Shown here: positions 43,996-54,852 of the stretch, piece by piece
Layout: every line of letters begins with the position of its first letter
Numbering within the stretch: position 1 is the first letter of the stretch
NCBI RefSeq assembly: GCF_963662805.1
Contig: NZ_OY759868.1
Coordinates: 231,234 to 295,233 of the forward strand
Source of the DNA: an uncultured Cohaesibacter sp.
GTDB lineage: Bacteria > Pseudomonadota > Alphaproteobacteria > Rhizobiales > Cohaesibacteraceae
Length of the DNA: 64,000 nt
Direction of reading: 5' to 3'
Position numbers and translations under genes: made by a program
Notes under the pieces: generated by a model
Database searches by the model: none
What the model was told of the DNA's origin: nothing
Seen by the model: the letters and a program-made list of their open reading frames with translations, nothing else

Positions 43996-44242
43996 CGTGC
44001 TATTCGTCCCCCCCAACAGGTCTTTGCGCGTTGTCTTGGCCGGGGAGACACCGGAACGAAGGTCGACCCGTGCATGGCAACGTCACGAGGCGGACGGCAT
44101 CTCCCCTACGAAAAGCAGGAAGTTGCAGTCAGCCGCTAAGTGTTATCCGATACTGGACGACAGTGTGTAATGAAAGTGTTAATAGTTCATCAGATTTGCA
44201 AGTTTTCACAACCCTTCATTGTCAACTCCGGCAGAACGCACC

Positions 44243-44953
44243 TCACAATCCACACCAGTCGATCCCTTGACGCCCTTTGGAGGCAAGAAAGTCGTTTGCG
44301 CGGGAAAAGCAGCGCGACCCGAGAAAGGCCTCAAATCCGTTCCCGGCCTTGGTCGCGCCCAGAGGGCTCGGGTGGGAGGTGCGGATCACGCAATGCCTCT
44401 GCTCGTCAATAGTCTCGATCAGCTTGTGACTATGCCGCCCCCAGGCGAGAAAAACGACCGGTTGCGGTTGATTATTCACCTGCTTCAACACGGCTTGTGT
44501 GAAAGCTTCCCAGCCCTTCTTGGCGTGGGAAGCCGCCTCTCCCTGCCTGAGGGTAAGAGTGCTGTTAAGCATCAGCACGCCTCGCGAGGCCCAAGCGGAG
44601 AGGTCCCCGTGCGACGGCGGCACCAACCCGCAATCCGCTGCCAACTCCTTGTAGATATTGACCAGCGAACGAGGTGGCTTGATCCCGCGTGGCACCGAGA
44701 AGGAGAGCCCCATCGCGTGGGGTACAGACCGTTCGACACCGGGATAGGGATCCTGCCCGGTGATCACCACCTTGACCGAAGTGAGAGGCGTCTGATGAAG
44801 AGCACGCAGACGAAGGCCGCGCTCAGGGAGGATTTGTGCTTCTTTTTCCTCATCGAGCAACCATGCATCAAGGCGGGCCAACAGATCATGCTGGTTGGCG
44901 AGCGCCGTGTTCCAGCCATCGCAGGCGTTCAGCTCATCAATGAGACTGATCAT
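44243..44953 (-). CDS. ung: Uracil-DNA glycosylase, family 1
   Basis: 236 residues from the ATG at 44953, with GGGAGAG upstream. The water-activating motif is VVITGQDPYPG, the base-binding part LMLNSTLTLR and the minor-groove loop SHPSPLG. It removes uracil from DNA to start base-excision repair. Its start overlaps the stop of the upstream GNAT gene by four bases (ATGA). Confidence 0.96.
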   Translation of the reverse strand: MISLIDELNACDGWNTALANQHDLLARLDAWLLDEEKEAQILPERGLRLRALHQTPLTSVKVVITGQDPYPGVERSVPHAMGLSFSVPRGIKPPRSLVNIYKELAADCGLVPPSHGDLSAWASRGVLMLNSTLTLRQGEAASHAKKGWEAFTQAVLKQVNNQPQPVVFLAWGRHSHKLIETIDEQRHCVIRTSHPSPLGATKAGNGFEAFLGSRCFSRANDFLASKGRQGIDWCGL

Positions 44954-45495
44954 GAATGCTCTCCCTTGCATGCATTCCCGCCAGCAGCGGCAAGGGCAAG
45001 AAAAGCCTCTCCCTTGGCCGCATAGAGCTTCTCGGCGTCGGACCATCGAAATCCGCACGCTTCATAAAACCCCTGTGCTGACACATTGGCCGCATCAACA
45101 GACAGCCGGAGATACTGACAGCCCCGCCCCCGACCGATCTCCGCCACACGCTCCACCAGCTTGCGACCAAGCCCCAACCCGCGGGCGTCATCCGAGACAT
45201 AAAGATCCTGAATATAGAGCCCCGGTTTGCCCATCCATGTCGAGAAACTGCCGAAATAGAGGCACATGCCGAGCGGCTTTTCTTCAAGCTCCGCAATCAG
45301 GGCGTCAAAGGCAGGTCGTTCCCCAAAACCGAATGCCTCATAATCCGCGACAGTCGCCGTGTGCTTGCCCTGATCGCCCAGAAAAGCAGCAAGCTCACCG
45401 ACCATGCGATGAAGGAGGGAGGCATCGGATTTTTGCGCCATACGAAACCGGATCATCGGCTCTGAAGACCCCTCGATTGACTGGCTTTTCGTCAT
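44950..45495 (-). CDS. GNAT family N-acetyltransferase
   Basis: 181 residues from the ATG at 45495 (GGAAAG upstream). GNAT core: LYIQDLYVSDDARGLGLGRKLVERVAEIGRGRGC with the R-G-L-G-L-G acetyl-CoA loop, then ANVSAQGFYEACGFRW. It resembles diamine/spermidine-type acetyltransferases. Translationally coupled to ung, although no functional link is known. Confidence 0.9.
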   Translation of the reverse strand: MTKSQSIEGSSEPMIRFRMAQKSDASLLHRMVGELAAFLGDQGKHTATVADYEAFGFGERPAFDALIAELEEKPLGMCLYFGSFSTWMGKPGLYIQDLYVSDDARGLGLGRKLVERVAEIGRGRGCQYLRLSVDAANVSAQGFYEACGFRWSDAEKLYAAKGEAFLALAAAGGNACKGEHS

Positions 45496-45615
45496 GTTCG
45501 TGCTTTCCAATTCTCGGATTGGTGTGTCGGAATCGGCGCGACCTTACAACAGCTTGAACCCGGCAATCAAATGCCACTTGTGCGATGAAAAGAAGCTGAA
45601 GAATTCGAGCACAAA

Positions 45616-45641
45616 AATTTAATCAATCGATTGATTAAATT
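45616..45641. promoter_or_regulatory. 26-bp perfect palindrome, candidate TetR operator
   Basis: AATTTAATCAATC followed by its exact reverse complement. It lies 53 bp before the TetR start in the divergent gap, at the position of an autoregulatory operator, and the AT-rich arms could overlap the promoter. Confidence 0.8.
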
Positions 45642-45693
45642 ATTGAGAAATGATAGGATCACCTCACACAGTCCCCGAGAATGGCCTTCAGCA

Positions 45694-46350
45694 ATGGCAA
45701 AACAAGCAAGATCCGAAACAACAAGAACCGCCCTTATCCGATCCGCCTTCGACCTTTTCGCAGATAAGGGATATGTCGCTGCATCCACGCGCGAAATCGC
45801 AGCAGCAGCCAACACCAACATTGCCTCGATCACCTACCATTTCGGAGGCAAGGCCGGTCTCAGGATGGCCTGCGCAGAAACGATCATCGGGCATATGCTG
45901 AAACAGCGGAACACACCTGACCTCATGCCCATGCCTGAGGTCGCCAAAACGGCTGAAACCGAGTTTGAGCTCTTCATCCTTCGTCAGGCTGACATGCTAC
46001 TGAACCTTGATGAGGCTCAGGCAATGGTCCGCTTTCTCTTCCGCGAACTCTACGAGCGATCGGAAATCTTCGAGCATATGTATGAAAGCCTGTTCGGCCC
46101 ACTGTTCGAGCATGTCCTCTCCCTTTGGGCCAAAGCCACCGATACGCCACCAGAAGAGGCAAGATCGAACGAGAACAGAATCCGTGCCTTTTCAGTTATC
46201 GGCCAAATCGCCTACTTCCGCGTCGGTCAACCCGTGGTCACCCGCCACCTTGGTTGGAGCGGCTATGACCGCCCCGAAGTCGATCAGATCCTGAAAGTCC
46301 TGCAAGTCAACATCCGCGCCCTCGTCGCTACCTATAGGACCATACAATGA
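45694..46350 (+). CDS. TetR family regulator, CecR/YbiH-like
   Basis: 218 residues from the ATG at 45694. The N-terminal HTH is RTALIRSAFDLFADKGYVAASTREIAAAANTNIASITYHFGGKAGL. The C-terminal domain resembles DUF1956, as in E. coli CecR, whose operon also encodes an HlyD-type adaptor and an ABC exporter. Its stop overlaps the adaptor start by four bases. With the 26-bp palindrome upstream it most likely represses its own exporter operon and is released by a ligand of the pump. Confidence 0.9.
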   Translation: MAKQARSETTRTALIRSAFDLFADKGYVAASTREIAAAANTNIASITYHFGGKAGLRMACAETIIGHMLKQRNTPDLMPMPEVAKTAETEFELFILRQADMLLNLDEAQAMVRFLFRELYERSEIFEHMYESLFGPLFEHVLSLWAKATDTPPEEARSNENRIRAFSVIGQIAYFRVGQPVVTRHLGWSGYDRPEVDQILKVLQVNIRALVATYRTIQ

Positions 46351-47309
46351 GCTTCCTCTGTTCCATTCCAGTCCTGTCGATGCTGTTCACCGGCTGCCTG
46401 CCACCCGAGCCTCTGGCGACCGGTTATGTCGAAGGCGACTATGTGCTCGTTGCCCCCATCGAGACGGCTCAGATCGCTGCCATCCCGGTCAAGCGCGGAG
46501 ATCGCGTGAGCTTTGATCAGGCCCTCGCGATCCTCGAACGTCGCGACACCGAAATCGCTGTTGCTCAGGCCGAAGCAGCTCTGGCACAGGCCAAAAGCAA
46601 ACTGGCCGATCTCGAACAGGGCGCTCGCCCCGAAAAGATCGCAACCATCAAGGCCTCCATCGCGGCCGCTGAGGCAAGTGCCGAGGAAGCCAAACGCGAC
46701 ATGGAACGCCAGCAGACACTGGCCGCACGCGGCACCGTTTCCGAAAGCAAGCTGCAATCGGCCCGCACGAGCTATGATGTCGCCAAGGCCAAGGTCGAGG
46801 AGCTCGAAGCCGACCTCGCCTACACCAAGCTACCGGCCCGCAAGGACGAGATCGCGGCAGCCATTGCGTCGGTCAAGCAGGCCGAAGCCTCGCTTGAATC
46901 TGCCGAATGGCGCCTGACGAAACGCACGCTGAAGGCCAGCCAACCCGGCACCGTCGTTGATGTGATCCGGGATCTTGGCGAAGTTGCTGGCCCCTCCGCT
47001 CCGATCCTGTCGATCCTTCCTGATGGCGGCGCGAAGTTGCGCCTCTACATCCCGGAAAAGGACATAGCCACCATCAAGCTCGGTAGCCGTCTGACGGTCG
47101 AATGTGACGGCTGCTCCGGTGATCACACCGCCACCGTGAATTACATCTCGGACGGGCCGGAATTCACCCCTCCCGTCATCTACTCCCTCGAGAACCGGCA
47201 AAAGCTGGTCTATCTGATCGAGGCCAAACTGGGCAAGGACAGCGCCCTCAAACCCGGCCAGATCGTATCGGTAAGACTGGACGCCAATTCGGTTGGAGAC
47301 GGGTCATGA
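46347..47309 (+). CDS. HlyD/YbhG-like membrane-fusion adaptor
   Basis: 320 residues. The N-terminus (CSIPVLSMLFTGCLPPEP) looks like a lipoprotein signal with Cys after TG, though the -3 Phe is unusual. The lipoyl half-motifs (VLVAPIETAQIAAIPVKRGDRV and LKASQPGTVVDVIRDLGEV) flank a long alpha hairpin rich in Ala/Glu/Lys. A beta-barrel domain follows. It links the inner-membrane ABC exporter to the outer membrane. Four-base overlaps on both sides. Confidence 0.88.
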   Translation: MSFLCSIPVLSMLFTGCLPPEPLATGYVEGDYVLVAPIETAQIAAIPVKRGDRVSFDQALAILERRDTEIAVAQAEAALAQAKSKLADLEQGARPEKIATIKASIAAAEASAEEAKRDMERQQTLAARGTVSESKLQSARTSYDVAKAKVEELEADLAYTKLPARKDEIAAAIASVKQAEASLESAEWRLTKRTLKASQPGTVVDVIRDLGEVAGPSAPILSILPDGGAKLRLYIPEKDIATIKLGSRLTVECDGCSGDHTATVNYISDGPEFTPPVIYSLENRQKLVYLIEAKLGKDSALKPGQIVSVRLDANSVGDGS

Positions 47310-48247
47310 AAGCGATCGACGTCCGCAATCTCGTCAAGCGGTTTGGCGACAAGACCGTCGTCAACAACGTCAGCCTGTCCGTCGATCAGGGCGAGATCTC
47401 CGGCTTTCTTGGCCCCAACGGCTCGGGCAAGACCACGACGATCCGCGTCATGTGCGGTCTGCTGACCCCAGATGAAGGTGAAGGCACCGTTCTTGGCCAC
47501 GATCTACGACGGGAACAATTGAGCATCAAGCGTCAGGTTGGTTACATGACGCAAAAATTCTCCCTCTACACCGATCTGACCATTGAAGAAAATCTCTATT
47601 TCGTCGCCCGTCTCTATGGCCTGTCTCCAGCCCGACGCTATGTCAGGGAAACCCTTGAAAATCTCGGCCTCACCTCGCGCAAGAGCCAGTTGGCAGGCTT
47701 TCTGTCAGGTGGCTGGAAGCAGAGACTGGCTCTAGCCGCCTGCATCATGCACCAGCCCAAATTGCTGCTGCTCGACGAGCCGACCGCAGGGGTCGACCCC
47801 AAGGCACGGCGGGAATTCTGGGACGAGATCCACCAGCTCGCAGCCGACGGCATGACCGTAATGGTCTCAACCCATTACATGGACGAGGCCGAACGCTGCC
47901 ACCGGATCAATTACATCGCCTATGGCACCCTGCTCACCTCCGGTACCGTCGAGGAGGTCGTCTCGCAGGCGGGCCTTCACACCTTCGTCCTCAACGGCAA
48001 GGACGCCAACCTCGCCTCCCGCCAGTTGCAGTCGATGGAGGGCGTCGACCAGGTCGCCCCCTTTGGCAGCAGCCTGCATGTCGTCGGCCACAACAGGGAG
48101 CTGTTGGAGAAGGCCGTTCGGGATGTGGCGGGCACCTTCGACATACGCTTCGAGCCGGGCGAGACCACCCTTGAGGATGTTTTCATCCAATATATGGCCC
48201 AGTCGACCGACAATATGGACGACGGCAACGGCAGGAGCGTGGCGTGA
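47306..48247 (+). CDS. ABC transporter ATP-binding protein (YbhF-like)
   Basis: 313 residues. Walker A GPNGSGKTT, signature LSGGWKQRLALA (LSGGW in place of LSGGQ), Walker B LLLDEPTAGVDP, H-loop STHYMDEAERC. A ~80-residue C-terminal domain is typical of ABC-2-type drug or polysaccharide exporters. E. coli YbhF has two such domains fused; here only one is present. Confidence 0.92.
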   Translation: MKAIDVRNLVKRFGDKTVVNNVSLSVDQGEISGFLGPNGSGKTTTIRVMCGLLTPDEGEGTVLGHDLRREQLSIKRQVGYMTQKFSLYTDLTIEENLYFVARLYGLSPARRYVRETLENLGLTSRKSQLAGFLSGGWKQRLALAACIMHQPKLLLLDEPTAGVDPKARREFWDEIHQLAADGMTVMVSTHYMDEAERCHRINYIAYGTLLTSGTVEEVVSQAGLHTFVLNGKDANLASRQLQSMEGVDQVAPFGSSLHVVGHNRELLEKAVRDVAGTFDIRFEPGETTLEDVFIQYMAQSTDNMDDGNGRSVA

Positions 48248-49374
48248 CCCTCAACCGCTTTTTCTCCTGGTCCCGGCTTTTTGCCCTTCTGGCCAAGGAA
48301 TTGACCCAGATGCTGCGGGACCGCATCACCTTTGCGATGATGATCGGCATTCCTCTCGTGCAGCTGGCCCTCTTCGGCTTTGCCATCAACACTGACCCCA
48401 AGCGGCTCCCGGCGGCACTCGTGACCACCTCGCAGGACCAATTCACCCGCGCCATGGTCAATGCCCTCGAGGTCACCAACTATTATCGCTTTGACTATCT
48501 GGTCTCCACCGCCGAAGAGGCGGACGAACTGATGCAGAAGGGCAAGATCACCTTCATCGTTACTATCCCTTCCGACTTTTCCAAGCGGGTCCTGAAGGGC
48601 GACAACCCGCAGATCCTGATCGAGGCGGATGCCACTGACCCGTCCGCCTCGTCAGGTGCTGTCTCGACCCTGACGACCGTTGCCAATCAGGCTTTCCTCA
48701 GAGAACTGGGCAAGGTGGAGAGCGACAGCTCCGGCCTCGATATCGTCGTCCATCGCCGCTACAACCCCGAAGGCATCACCCAATATAATATCGTGCCCGG
48801 CCTGCTAGGGGTCATCCTGCAGCTCGTCATGGTAATGATGACCGCCATGGCCCTGACACGCGAGGTCGAGCGGGGCACCATGGAGAATCTCCTCGCCATG
48901 CCCGCAACCCCGTTCGAGATCATGCTCGGCAAGATCCTGCCCTATCTGGGCATTGGCGGGGTTCAGGTGATCGTCATTCTAGTCGCCGCCAAGGCGGTGT
49001 TCCATGTCCCCTTTGTCGGTTCCCTGCCCCTGCTTCTCCTCGGCATCATGATCTTCATCTCCTCGCTCGTGCTGATCGGCTACACCATCTCCACCGTGGC
49101 GCGGAGCCAGATGCAGGCCATGCAGATGAGTTTCTTCTTCTTCCTGCCCTCGCTCATGCTGTCCGGCTTCATGTTTCCCTTCAAGGGCATGCCCGACTGG
49201 GCACAGATGCTTGGAAACATCTTTCCCCTGACATATTTTCTGAGGATCGTTCGGGGTATCATGCTCAAGGGCGCGGATCTGGAAGCGGTTCGTTCCCCGT
49301 TGATTGCGCTGGTCTTTTTCACGATCCTGCTCGCAATCATCGCCCTGTTGCGCTTCCGTAAGACCCTCGACTAA
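48244..49374 (+). CDS. ABC-2 type permease (YbhS/YbhR-like)
   Basis: 376 residues starting with GTG at 48244, four bases inside the ATPase gene. One N-terminal membrane segment, a ~150-residue periplasmic domain (including NIVPGLLGVILQ at its end), then five membrane segments with the conserved REVERGTMENLLAMPATPFEIMLGKILPY. Forms the export channel with the ATPase and adaptor before it. E. coli has two different permeases; here probably a homodimer. Confidence 0.92.
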   Translation: MTLNRFFSWSRLFALLAKELTQMLRDRITFAMMIGIPLVQLALFGFAINTDPKRLPAALVTTSQDQFTRAMVNALEVTNYYRFDYLVSTAEEADELMQKGKITFIVTIPSDFSKRVLKGDNPQILIEADATDPSASSGAVSTLTTVANQAFLRELGKVESDSSGLDIVVHRRYNPEGITQYNIVPGLLGVILQLVMVMMTAMALTREVERGTMENLLAMPATPFEIMLGKILPYLGIGGVQVIVILVAAKAVFHVPFVGSLPLLLLGIMIFISSLVLIGYTISTVARSQMQAMQMSFFFFLPSLMLSGFMFPFKGMPDWAQMLGNIFPLTYFLRIVRGIMLKGADLEAVRSPLIALVFFTILLAIIALLRFRKTLD

Positions 49375-49464
49375 GAGACACGTGTCTGGCAAGCCGCCAC
49401 AAGACAGCCTATATCCAAGGTAGAATGCCATCGCGTTCGCAATCGACGTCAAAGGACTTCGACC

Positions 49465-50184
<720 letters not shown>

Positions 50185-50192
50185 GAGCGCCC

Positions 50193-52559
50193 ATGATGTC
50201 TCCCCTCGATCAGAAGCTGTTCCGTGATCTCTGGCGCATGAAGGGTCAGGCGATTGCCATCGCTGCGGTGATCGCAACCGGGGTCATGCTGCTGGTGATG
50301 ATGTCCGGGGTGGTCACCTCATTGACCGAAACGCGGCGCGCCTACTATGAGCGCAACCGCCTCGCCCATGTCTTCGCACCGGTCAAGCGCGCACCACTCC
50401 ATGTCATCCGCGACCTCGCCAACCTGCCCGGCGTGACCGCCGCAGAAGGCCGCGTGACAGGCTCGGCACTCATCAGCCTGCCAAGCCTCGCGCTGCCCCT
50501 GAGAGCAACAGCGATCTCCCTGCCCGATCTTGCCGAGCCACGCCTCAACGCCATCCATCTGACCGACGGGCGGCAGATCAGCCACGACAAATCCGACGAA
50601 ATCATCCTGCTCAACAGCTTCGCCCGCGCTCACGAGCTCAAACCCGGCGACACCCTGTCGGCAACCATGAATGGCGCCAAACGCACATTTCGCATTGTCG
50701 GCCTCGCCCAATCCCCCGAATATCTCTACAGCGTCGCGCCGGGCGAGATGATTTCCGACGACAGCCGCTTCGGCGTGATCTGGATGAGCCAGACCGCCCT
50801 CTCGGCTGCCTATGACATGCAAGGCGCCTTCAACGAGGCCCTCTTGTCCCTCGGCCCACGCACCAATCTTGAGGAAATCCTCGACCGCGTCGATCTCGCG
50901 CTCGACCCTTACGGCGGCTTAGGGGCTTACGGCCTCAAGGACCAGACCTCGAACCGCTTCATTACCGAAGAGATCGTCGGCATGGAGGGCTCCGCCCGCG
51001 TCGTCCCGCCGATCTTCCTCGCCGTTGCCGCCTTCCTGCTCAATATCGTCATCTCCCGCATGGTCCAGTCGGAACGCGAACAGATCGGCCTGATCAAAGC
51101 CTTTGGCTACACCAACTGGGAAGTGGGATTGCACTATTTCAAGTTCGTGCTGATCATCGCAGTCGGCGGGGCTTTCTTCGGCTGCCTTGGCGGCATCGCC
51201 CTTGGTCGAGGCATGATGGATCTCTATCTCACCTATTACAAATTCCCCATTCTGGTGTTCGAGCTCGATCCTGTCTCTTTCGTCACGGCATTCCTGACCT
51301 CCATTCTGGCGGCGTCCGCTGGTGGCCTGTTCGTCCTGCGCAGTGTCTTTGCCCTCACCCCGGCAGTTGCCATGCGCCCGCCTGCTCCAGCTGACTATTC
51401 GGGAGCCAACCGCTTTGGCACCGCCATCAACCGCCTCCTCGACCAGCCAAGCCGCATGGTGGTGCGTCGCATCACCCGCCAGCCGGGCCGCATGCTCGGA
51501 GCGCTCGTCGGCATCGCCTGCGGCATGGCCCTGTCCGTCTCGATGATTTCCCTCCTCGCCGGCTTCGACAAGACCATGGACCTCACCTTCTCCGTGATGG
51601 ACAGAAGCGATGTGACGGTCACCTTCACCCACGCGCTGGGACAAAAGGCCGTCCATGAGCTCAACAGTCTGCCCGGCGTTCTGCAGGTAGAGCCCGAACG
51701 CGCTGTCTCAGCCGGCCTGCGCAATGGCCTCAGGTCCTATCGCGGCGGCATAGAAGGGCTCACCGAAACGCCCCATCTCAAGCGGGCCATCGCCAAGGAC
51801 CTGTCGCCAATTCCGCTTGGCGCAGAGGGTATTGTGCTGTCCAAGGCCCTCGCCAAGACCCTCGACATCACACCGGGAGATATCCTCACCGTCGAGATCC
51901 TTGAAGGGCGACGTCCGACACTCAGGATCCCGGTCGCCAATGTTGCCGAAAGCCTGCTTGGCTCGCCCGCCTACATGCGCATCGACGCGCTCAACAAGGT
52001 CATGAAGGAACCCTTGCGCGTCTCGACCGCCTATCTGCGCATCGATACCAATCAGGCCGACCGGATCTTCAAGCAGCTGAAAGACCGTCCCTATGTGGCG
52101 GGCGTAAGCCTCAAGTCCGATGCCAAGGCAGCACTTGAGAAAATGATGAACACCGGTGCAGGCTCCATGCGCTTCGTCATGATCGCCATTGCCGCCATCA
52201 TCACCTTCGGCATCGTCTACAATGCCGCCCGCATTGCCTATGCGGAACGTTTGCGAGACCTTGCAAGCCTCAGGGTTATGGGCTTCACCCGATCGGAGGC
52301 CGCCTTCGTGCTTCTGGGCGAGCTTGGCATTATCACGCTTGCGGCCCTGCCCCTTGGCGGCTTGCTGGGCTATTATCTCAGCTACAGCATCGCGGAAGGC
52401 TTCAGTACGGATCTTTATCAGATCCCCACCATCTTCTCACCGGCCAGCTACGGCACGGCAGCCCTCGCGGTCCTGATCGCGGCTGTCTTTTCGGGTTGGC
52501 TGGTGAAACGTGACATCGACCGGGCAGACCTCGTCTCCGCCCTCAAAATCAGGGAATAA
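50193..52559 (+). CDS. FtsX-like ABC permease
   Basis: 788 residues from the ATG at 50193, with GGAG six bases upstream. Two FtsX units: a first membrane segment near residue 20, a periplasmic domain, three segments (~270-400), then a repeat with its own segment (~430), a second periplasmic domain and three terminal segments. Characteristic text includes FGYTNWEVGLHYFKFV and RVMGFTRSEAAFVLLGELG. It moves substrates from the periplasm outward by mechanotransmission rather than through the membrane. Confidence 0.9.
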   Translation: MMSPLDQKLFRDLWRMKGQAIAIAAVIATGVMLLVMMSGVVTSLTETRRAYYERNRLAHVFAPVKRAPLHVIRDLANLPGVTAAEGRVTGSALISLPSLALPLRATAISLPDLAEPRLNAIHLTDGRQISHDKSDEIILLNSFARAHELKPGDTLSATMNGAKRTFRIVGLAQSPEYLYSVAPGEMISDDSRFGVIWMSQTALSAAYDMQGAFNEALLSLGPRTNLEEILDRVDLALDPYGGLGAYGLKDQTSNRFITEEIVGMEGSARVVPPIFLAVAAFLLNIVISRMVQSEREQIGLIKAFGYTNWEVGLHYFKFVLIIAVGGAFFGCLGGIALGRGMMDLYLTYYKFPILVFELDPVSFVTAFLTSILAASAGGLFVLRSVFALTPAVAMRPPAPADYSGANRFGTAINRLLDQPSRMVVRRITRQPGRMLGALVGIACGMALSVSMISLLAGFDKTMDLTFSVMDRSDVTVTFTHALGQKAVHELNSLPGVLQVEPERAVSAGLRNGLRSYRGGIEGLTETPHLKRAIAKDLSPIPLGAEGIVLSKALAKTLDITPGDILTVEILEGRRPTLRIPVANVAESLLGSPAYMRIDALNKVMKEPLRVSTAYLRIDTNQADRIFKQLKDRPYVAGVSLKSDAKAALEKMMNTGAGSMRFVMIAIAAIITFGIVYNAARIAYAERLRDLASLRVMGFTRSEAAFVLLGELGIITLAALPLGGLLGYYLSYSIAEGFSTDLYQIPTIFSPASYGTAALAVLIAAVFSGWLVKRDIDRADLVSALKIRE

Positions 52560-52589
52560 TCTCAGTCCGTAACGCTGAGGGGTAGCATC

Positions 52590-53813
52590 ATGGCCAAGAA
52601 GAAATCCCGCTCCACATTCACCATTCTCGCCGCTCTTCTGACGGTGGGCGCGCTCGCCTATGCCTTCTGGCCTCGACCCACTATGGTCGATATCGGCGCG
52701 GTTACCCGCGGCTCGATGATGGTGACCATCGACGAGGAAGGCAAAACCCGCGTGCGCGATGCCTATGTGGTTTCCACCCCTGTGGCAGGGCGCCTCATGC
52801 GCGTTGAGGCCAAGCCCGGCGATGCGGTGATCAAGAACGAGACAGTCGTCGCCCAGATGCGCCCGACCAACCCCTCCGCCCTCGACATCCGCACGCGGGA
52901 ACAGGCCCGCGCTGCCGTGACCGCAGCCGAAGCGGCGCTGAGGGTCGCCCGTGCCGACCTCAACAAGGCCATCGGTGATCTCGACTATGCCAAAAGCGAG
53001 TGGGATCGCAATCAGGCTCTGTCCGAGAAGGGCACCGTCAGTCAGGCAACCCTTGAGCTCAAGCGCAACAATGTCCGTAGCGCCAGCGCCGTCAAGGACA
53101 ATGCAGAGGCAGCCATTGCCGTGCGCGAGGCCGAACTCGCCAACGCCCGTGCCCGCCTGATCAGCTTTGATGGACCGGAACTGGCCTCCGCCAAGTTCGA
53201 GGAAACCGAAATCCCGCTTCTCGCCCCAACCACGGGCCGCATTTTGAGGGTCATCCAGCAAAGCGAGACCACCCTTGACGCGGGCAGCAAGATCATGGAG
53301 ATCGGCAACATCGACAATGACCTCGAAATCGAGGTCGATCTCCTGTCAAGCGACGCCGTTCAGGTCTCCCCCGGTGACCGCGTCCTCATCGAGGATTGGG
53401 GTGGCAACGACGAGCTTGAAGGCACGGTCGAACGCGTCGACCCATGGGGCTATGAGAAATATTCCTCGCTCGGGGTTGAGGAACAGCGCGTCAACGCCAT
53501 CATTCGCTTCACCGGCCCGGAAGAGACCCGCAAGCGCCTCGGGCACGGCTATCGCGTTGAGGTGAAAATCGTCATCTGGGAAGAAGAGAATATCCTGCTC
53601 GTTCCCTCGAACGCCTTGTTCCGGGACGGCGAGACATGGGCCGTTTTCAAGGTCAGTGATGGCCTTGCTCAAAAGGTCTCCGTATCCGTGGGCAAGGACA
53701 ACGGCCTCACTGCCCAGATCCTCGATGGTCTCGCTGAGGGCGATCAAATCATCCTCTACCCTTCCTCGGGCATCACCAGCGGTTCACGTGTCAAGCAACG
53801 GGTTGTTGAATAA
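52590..53813 (+). CDS. HlyD/RND-type adaptor of the FtsX exporter
   Basis: 407 residues. An N-terminal anchor (FTILAALLTVGALAYAFW), lipoyl halves around an alpha hairpin (AAEAALRVARADLNKAIG...), and a barrel with LLAPTTGRILRVIQQSETTLDAG. The C-terminal part ends with the typical LVPSNALFRDG and GLAEGDQIILYPS. Completes an adaptor/ATPase/FtsX set that probably joins a TolC-type outer-membrane channel encoded elsewhere. Confidence 0.9.
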   Translation: MAKKKSRSTFTILAALLTVGALAYAFWPRPTMVDIGAVTRGSMMVTIDEEGKTRVRDAYVVSTPVAGRLMRVEAKPGDAVIKNETVVAQMRPTNPSALDIRTREQARAAVTAAEAALRVARADLNKAIGDLDYAKSEWDRNQALSEKGTVSQATLELKRNNVRSASAVKDNAEAAIAVREAELANARARLISFDGPELASAKFEETEIPLLAPTTGRILRVIQQSETTLDAGSKIMEIGNIDNDLEIEVDLLSSDAVQVSPGDRVLIEDWGGNDELEGTVERVDPWGYEKYSSLGVEEQRVNAIIRFTGPEETRKRLGHGYRVEVKIVIWEEENILLVPSNALFRDGETWAVFKVSDGLAQKVSVSVGKDNGLTAQILDGLAEGDQIILYPSSGITSGSRVKQRVVE

Positions 53814-53828
53814 CTTCGCTGATAGCGA

Positions 53829-54629
53829 TCAATCGAGGATATCGAGCCAATATTGCTCCAGCTCGGGCCAGTATCGCTCGCCCGATGTGCGTTGCTTGAG
53901 CGCCAAGGCTTCAGGGATGCGGTCAACGACCTCTGTCTTGTAGCTTGCTCTCTCCTGCATGGCACCAAGCCACACACCGATAGACGGCAAGCGATCTTGC
54001 CACAGGCCCTCAAAGCCGAGCCTTTCTAGCCGGTCCACATAGGGAACCAGCGCAATGTCGGAAATTCCAAAGGCAGCCCCGCCGATCCAGGACCCGGACG
54101 CCAGCGCCCTGTCCATATCAACGAACGTGCGCTTCAAATGCATCAGGGCTTGCTGGACATGGTCGGATTGCAAGCCATTCTTGAGCAGATCAGCCCGCTT
54201 CCTGCGGGCGACCGGATCGGGAATGGCAGCGAGCATCCCGTCGATTTCCTCTGGCGTTTTCGCCCCCAGAATCGCCCCCCGCTGGGCGGTCGAAAAGGTC
54301 AGGCTGTTGATCGCCGCATGGACGGCAAGGCAGCGAAGCAGCCAGTGCCGAGCCCGCATTTCATCGGCGGGTTCCGAGGGCATCAACGCGGAGGCGTTAT
54401 ATTGCTTGTCGAGATATTCGAGAATGAGGCTCGATTCCACCAGCACCCGATTGCCGTCAACCAGCGTCGGGACCACATGATCGGGGTTGAGGCGCACATA
54501 ATCCGGATCATGCTGCTCGCCCTTCTGCAGATCGACCACAGCATCCTCATAATCAAGGCCGATCTCGGCCAGACCGATCCGCACCTTGATCGAACAGACG
54601 CTCGTTATCCCGTGATAAAGCTTCAACAT
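53829..54629 (-). CDS. Glutathione S-transferase family protein
   Basis: 266 residues from the ATG at 54629 (GGAGAG nine bases upstream). The N-terminal thioredoxin-like domain is LKLYHGITSVCSIKVRIGLAEIGLDYE, with VPTLVDGNRVLVESSLILEYLD including the glutathione-contacting cis-Pro and ES. An all-helical C-terminal domain follows. The TSVCS pattern suggests a Ser or Cys catalytic residue. Divergent from the LysR gene. Confidence 0.88.
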   Translation of the reverse strand: MLKLYHGITSVCSIKVRIGLAEIGLDYEDAVVDLQKGEQHDPDYVRLNPDHVVPTLVDGNRVLVESSLILEYLDKQYNASALMPSEPADEMRARHWLLRCLAVHAAINSLTFSTAQRGAILGAKTPEEIDGMLAAIPDPVARRKRADLLKNGLQSDHVQQALMHLKRTFVDMDRALASGSWIGGAAFGISDIALVPYVDRLERLGFEGLWQDRLPSIGVWLGAMQERASYKTEVVDRIPEALALKQRTSGERYWPELEQYWLDILD

Positions 54630-54852
54630 CTCAACCAACTCTCCACTTCTGCCAATGGCCTACCCCGCAAGGCGGACCACATTGAACCTTCCTCCGGCAC
54701 AGGAGGATTTATGGCTTGATAGTTCGGTCCACCCGGTTGCAGTTCTCGCACCACTGATCCAAACTATCGCACAATCCGGCACGGCGGCATCACAAGGATG
54801 TCATCATCCCGCCCACAGGCGGACGCAAAAAGAAGAAAAGGGAGAATCCTGG

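Noticed and set aside
45616..45641. Palindrome as a terminator of the upstream GNAT gene
   Set aside because: The GNAT gene is transcribed away from it, and the arms are AT-rich with no loop; an operator fits better.
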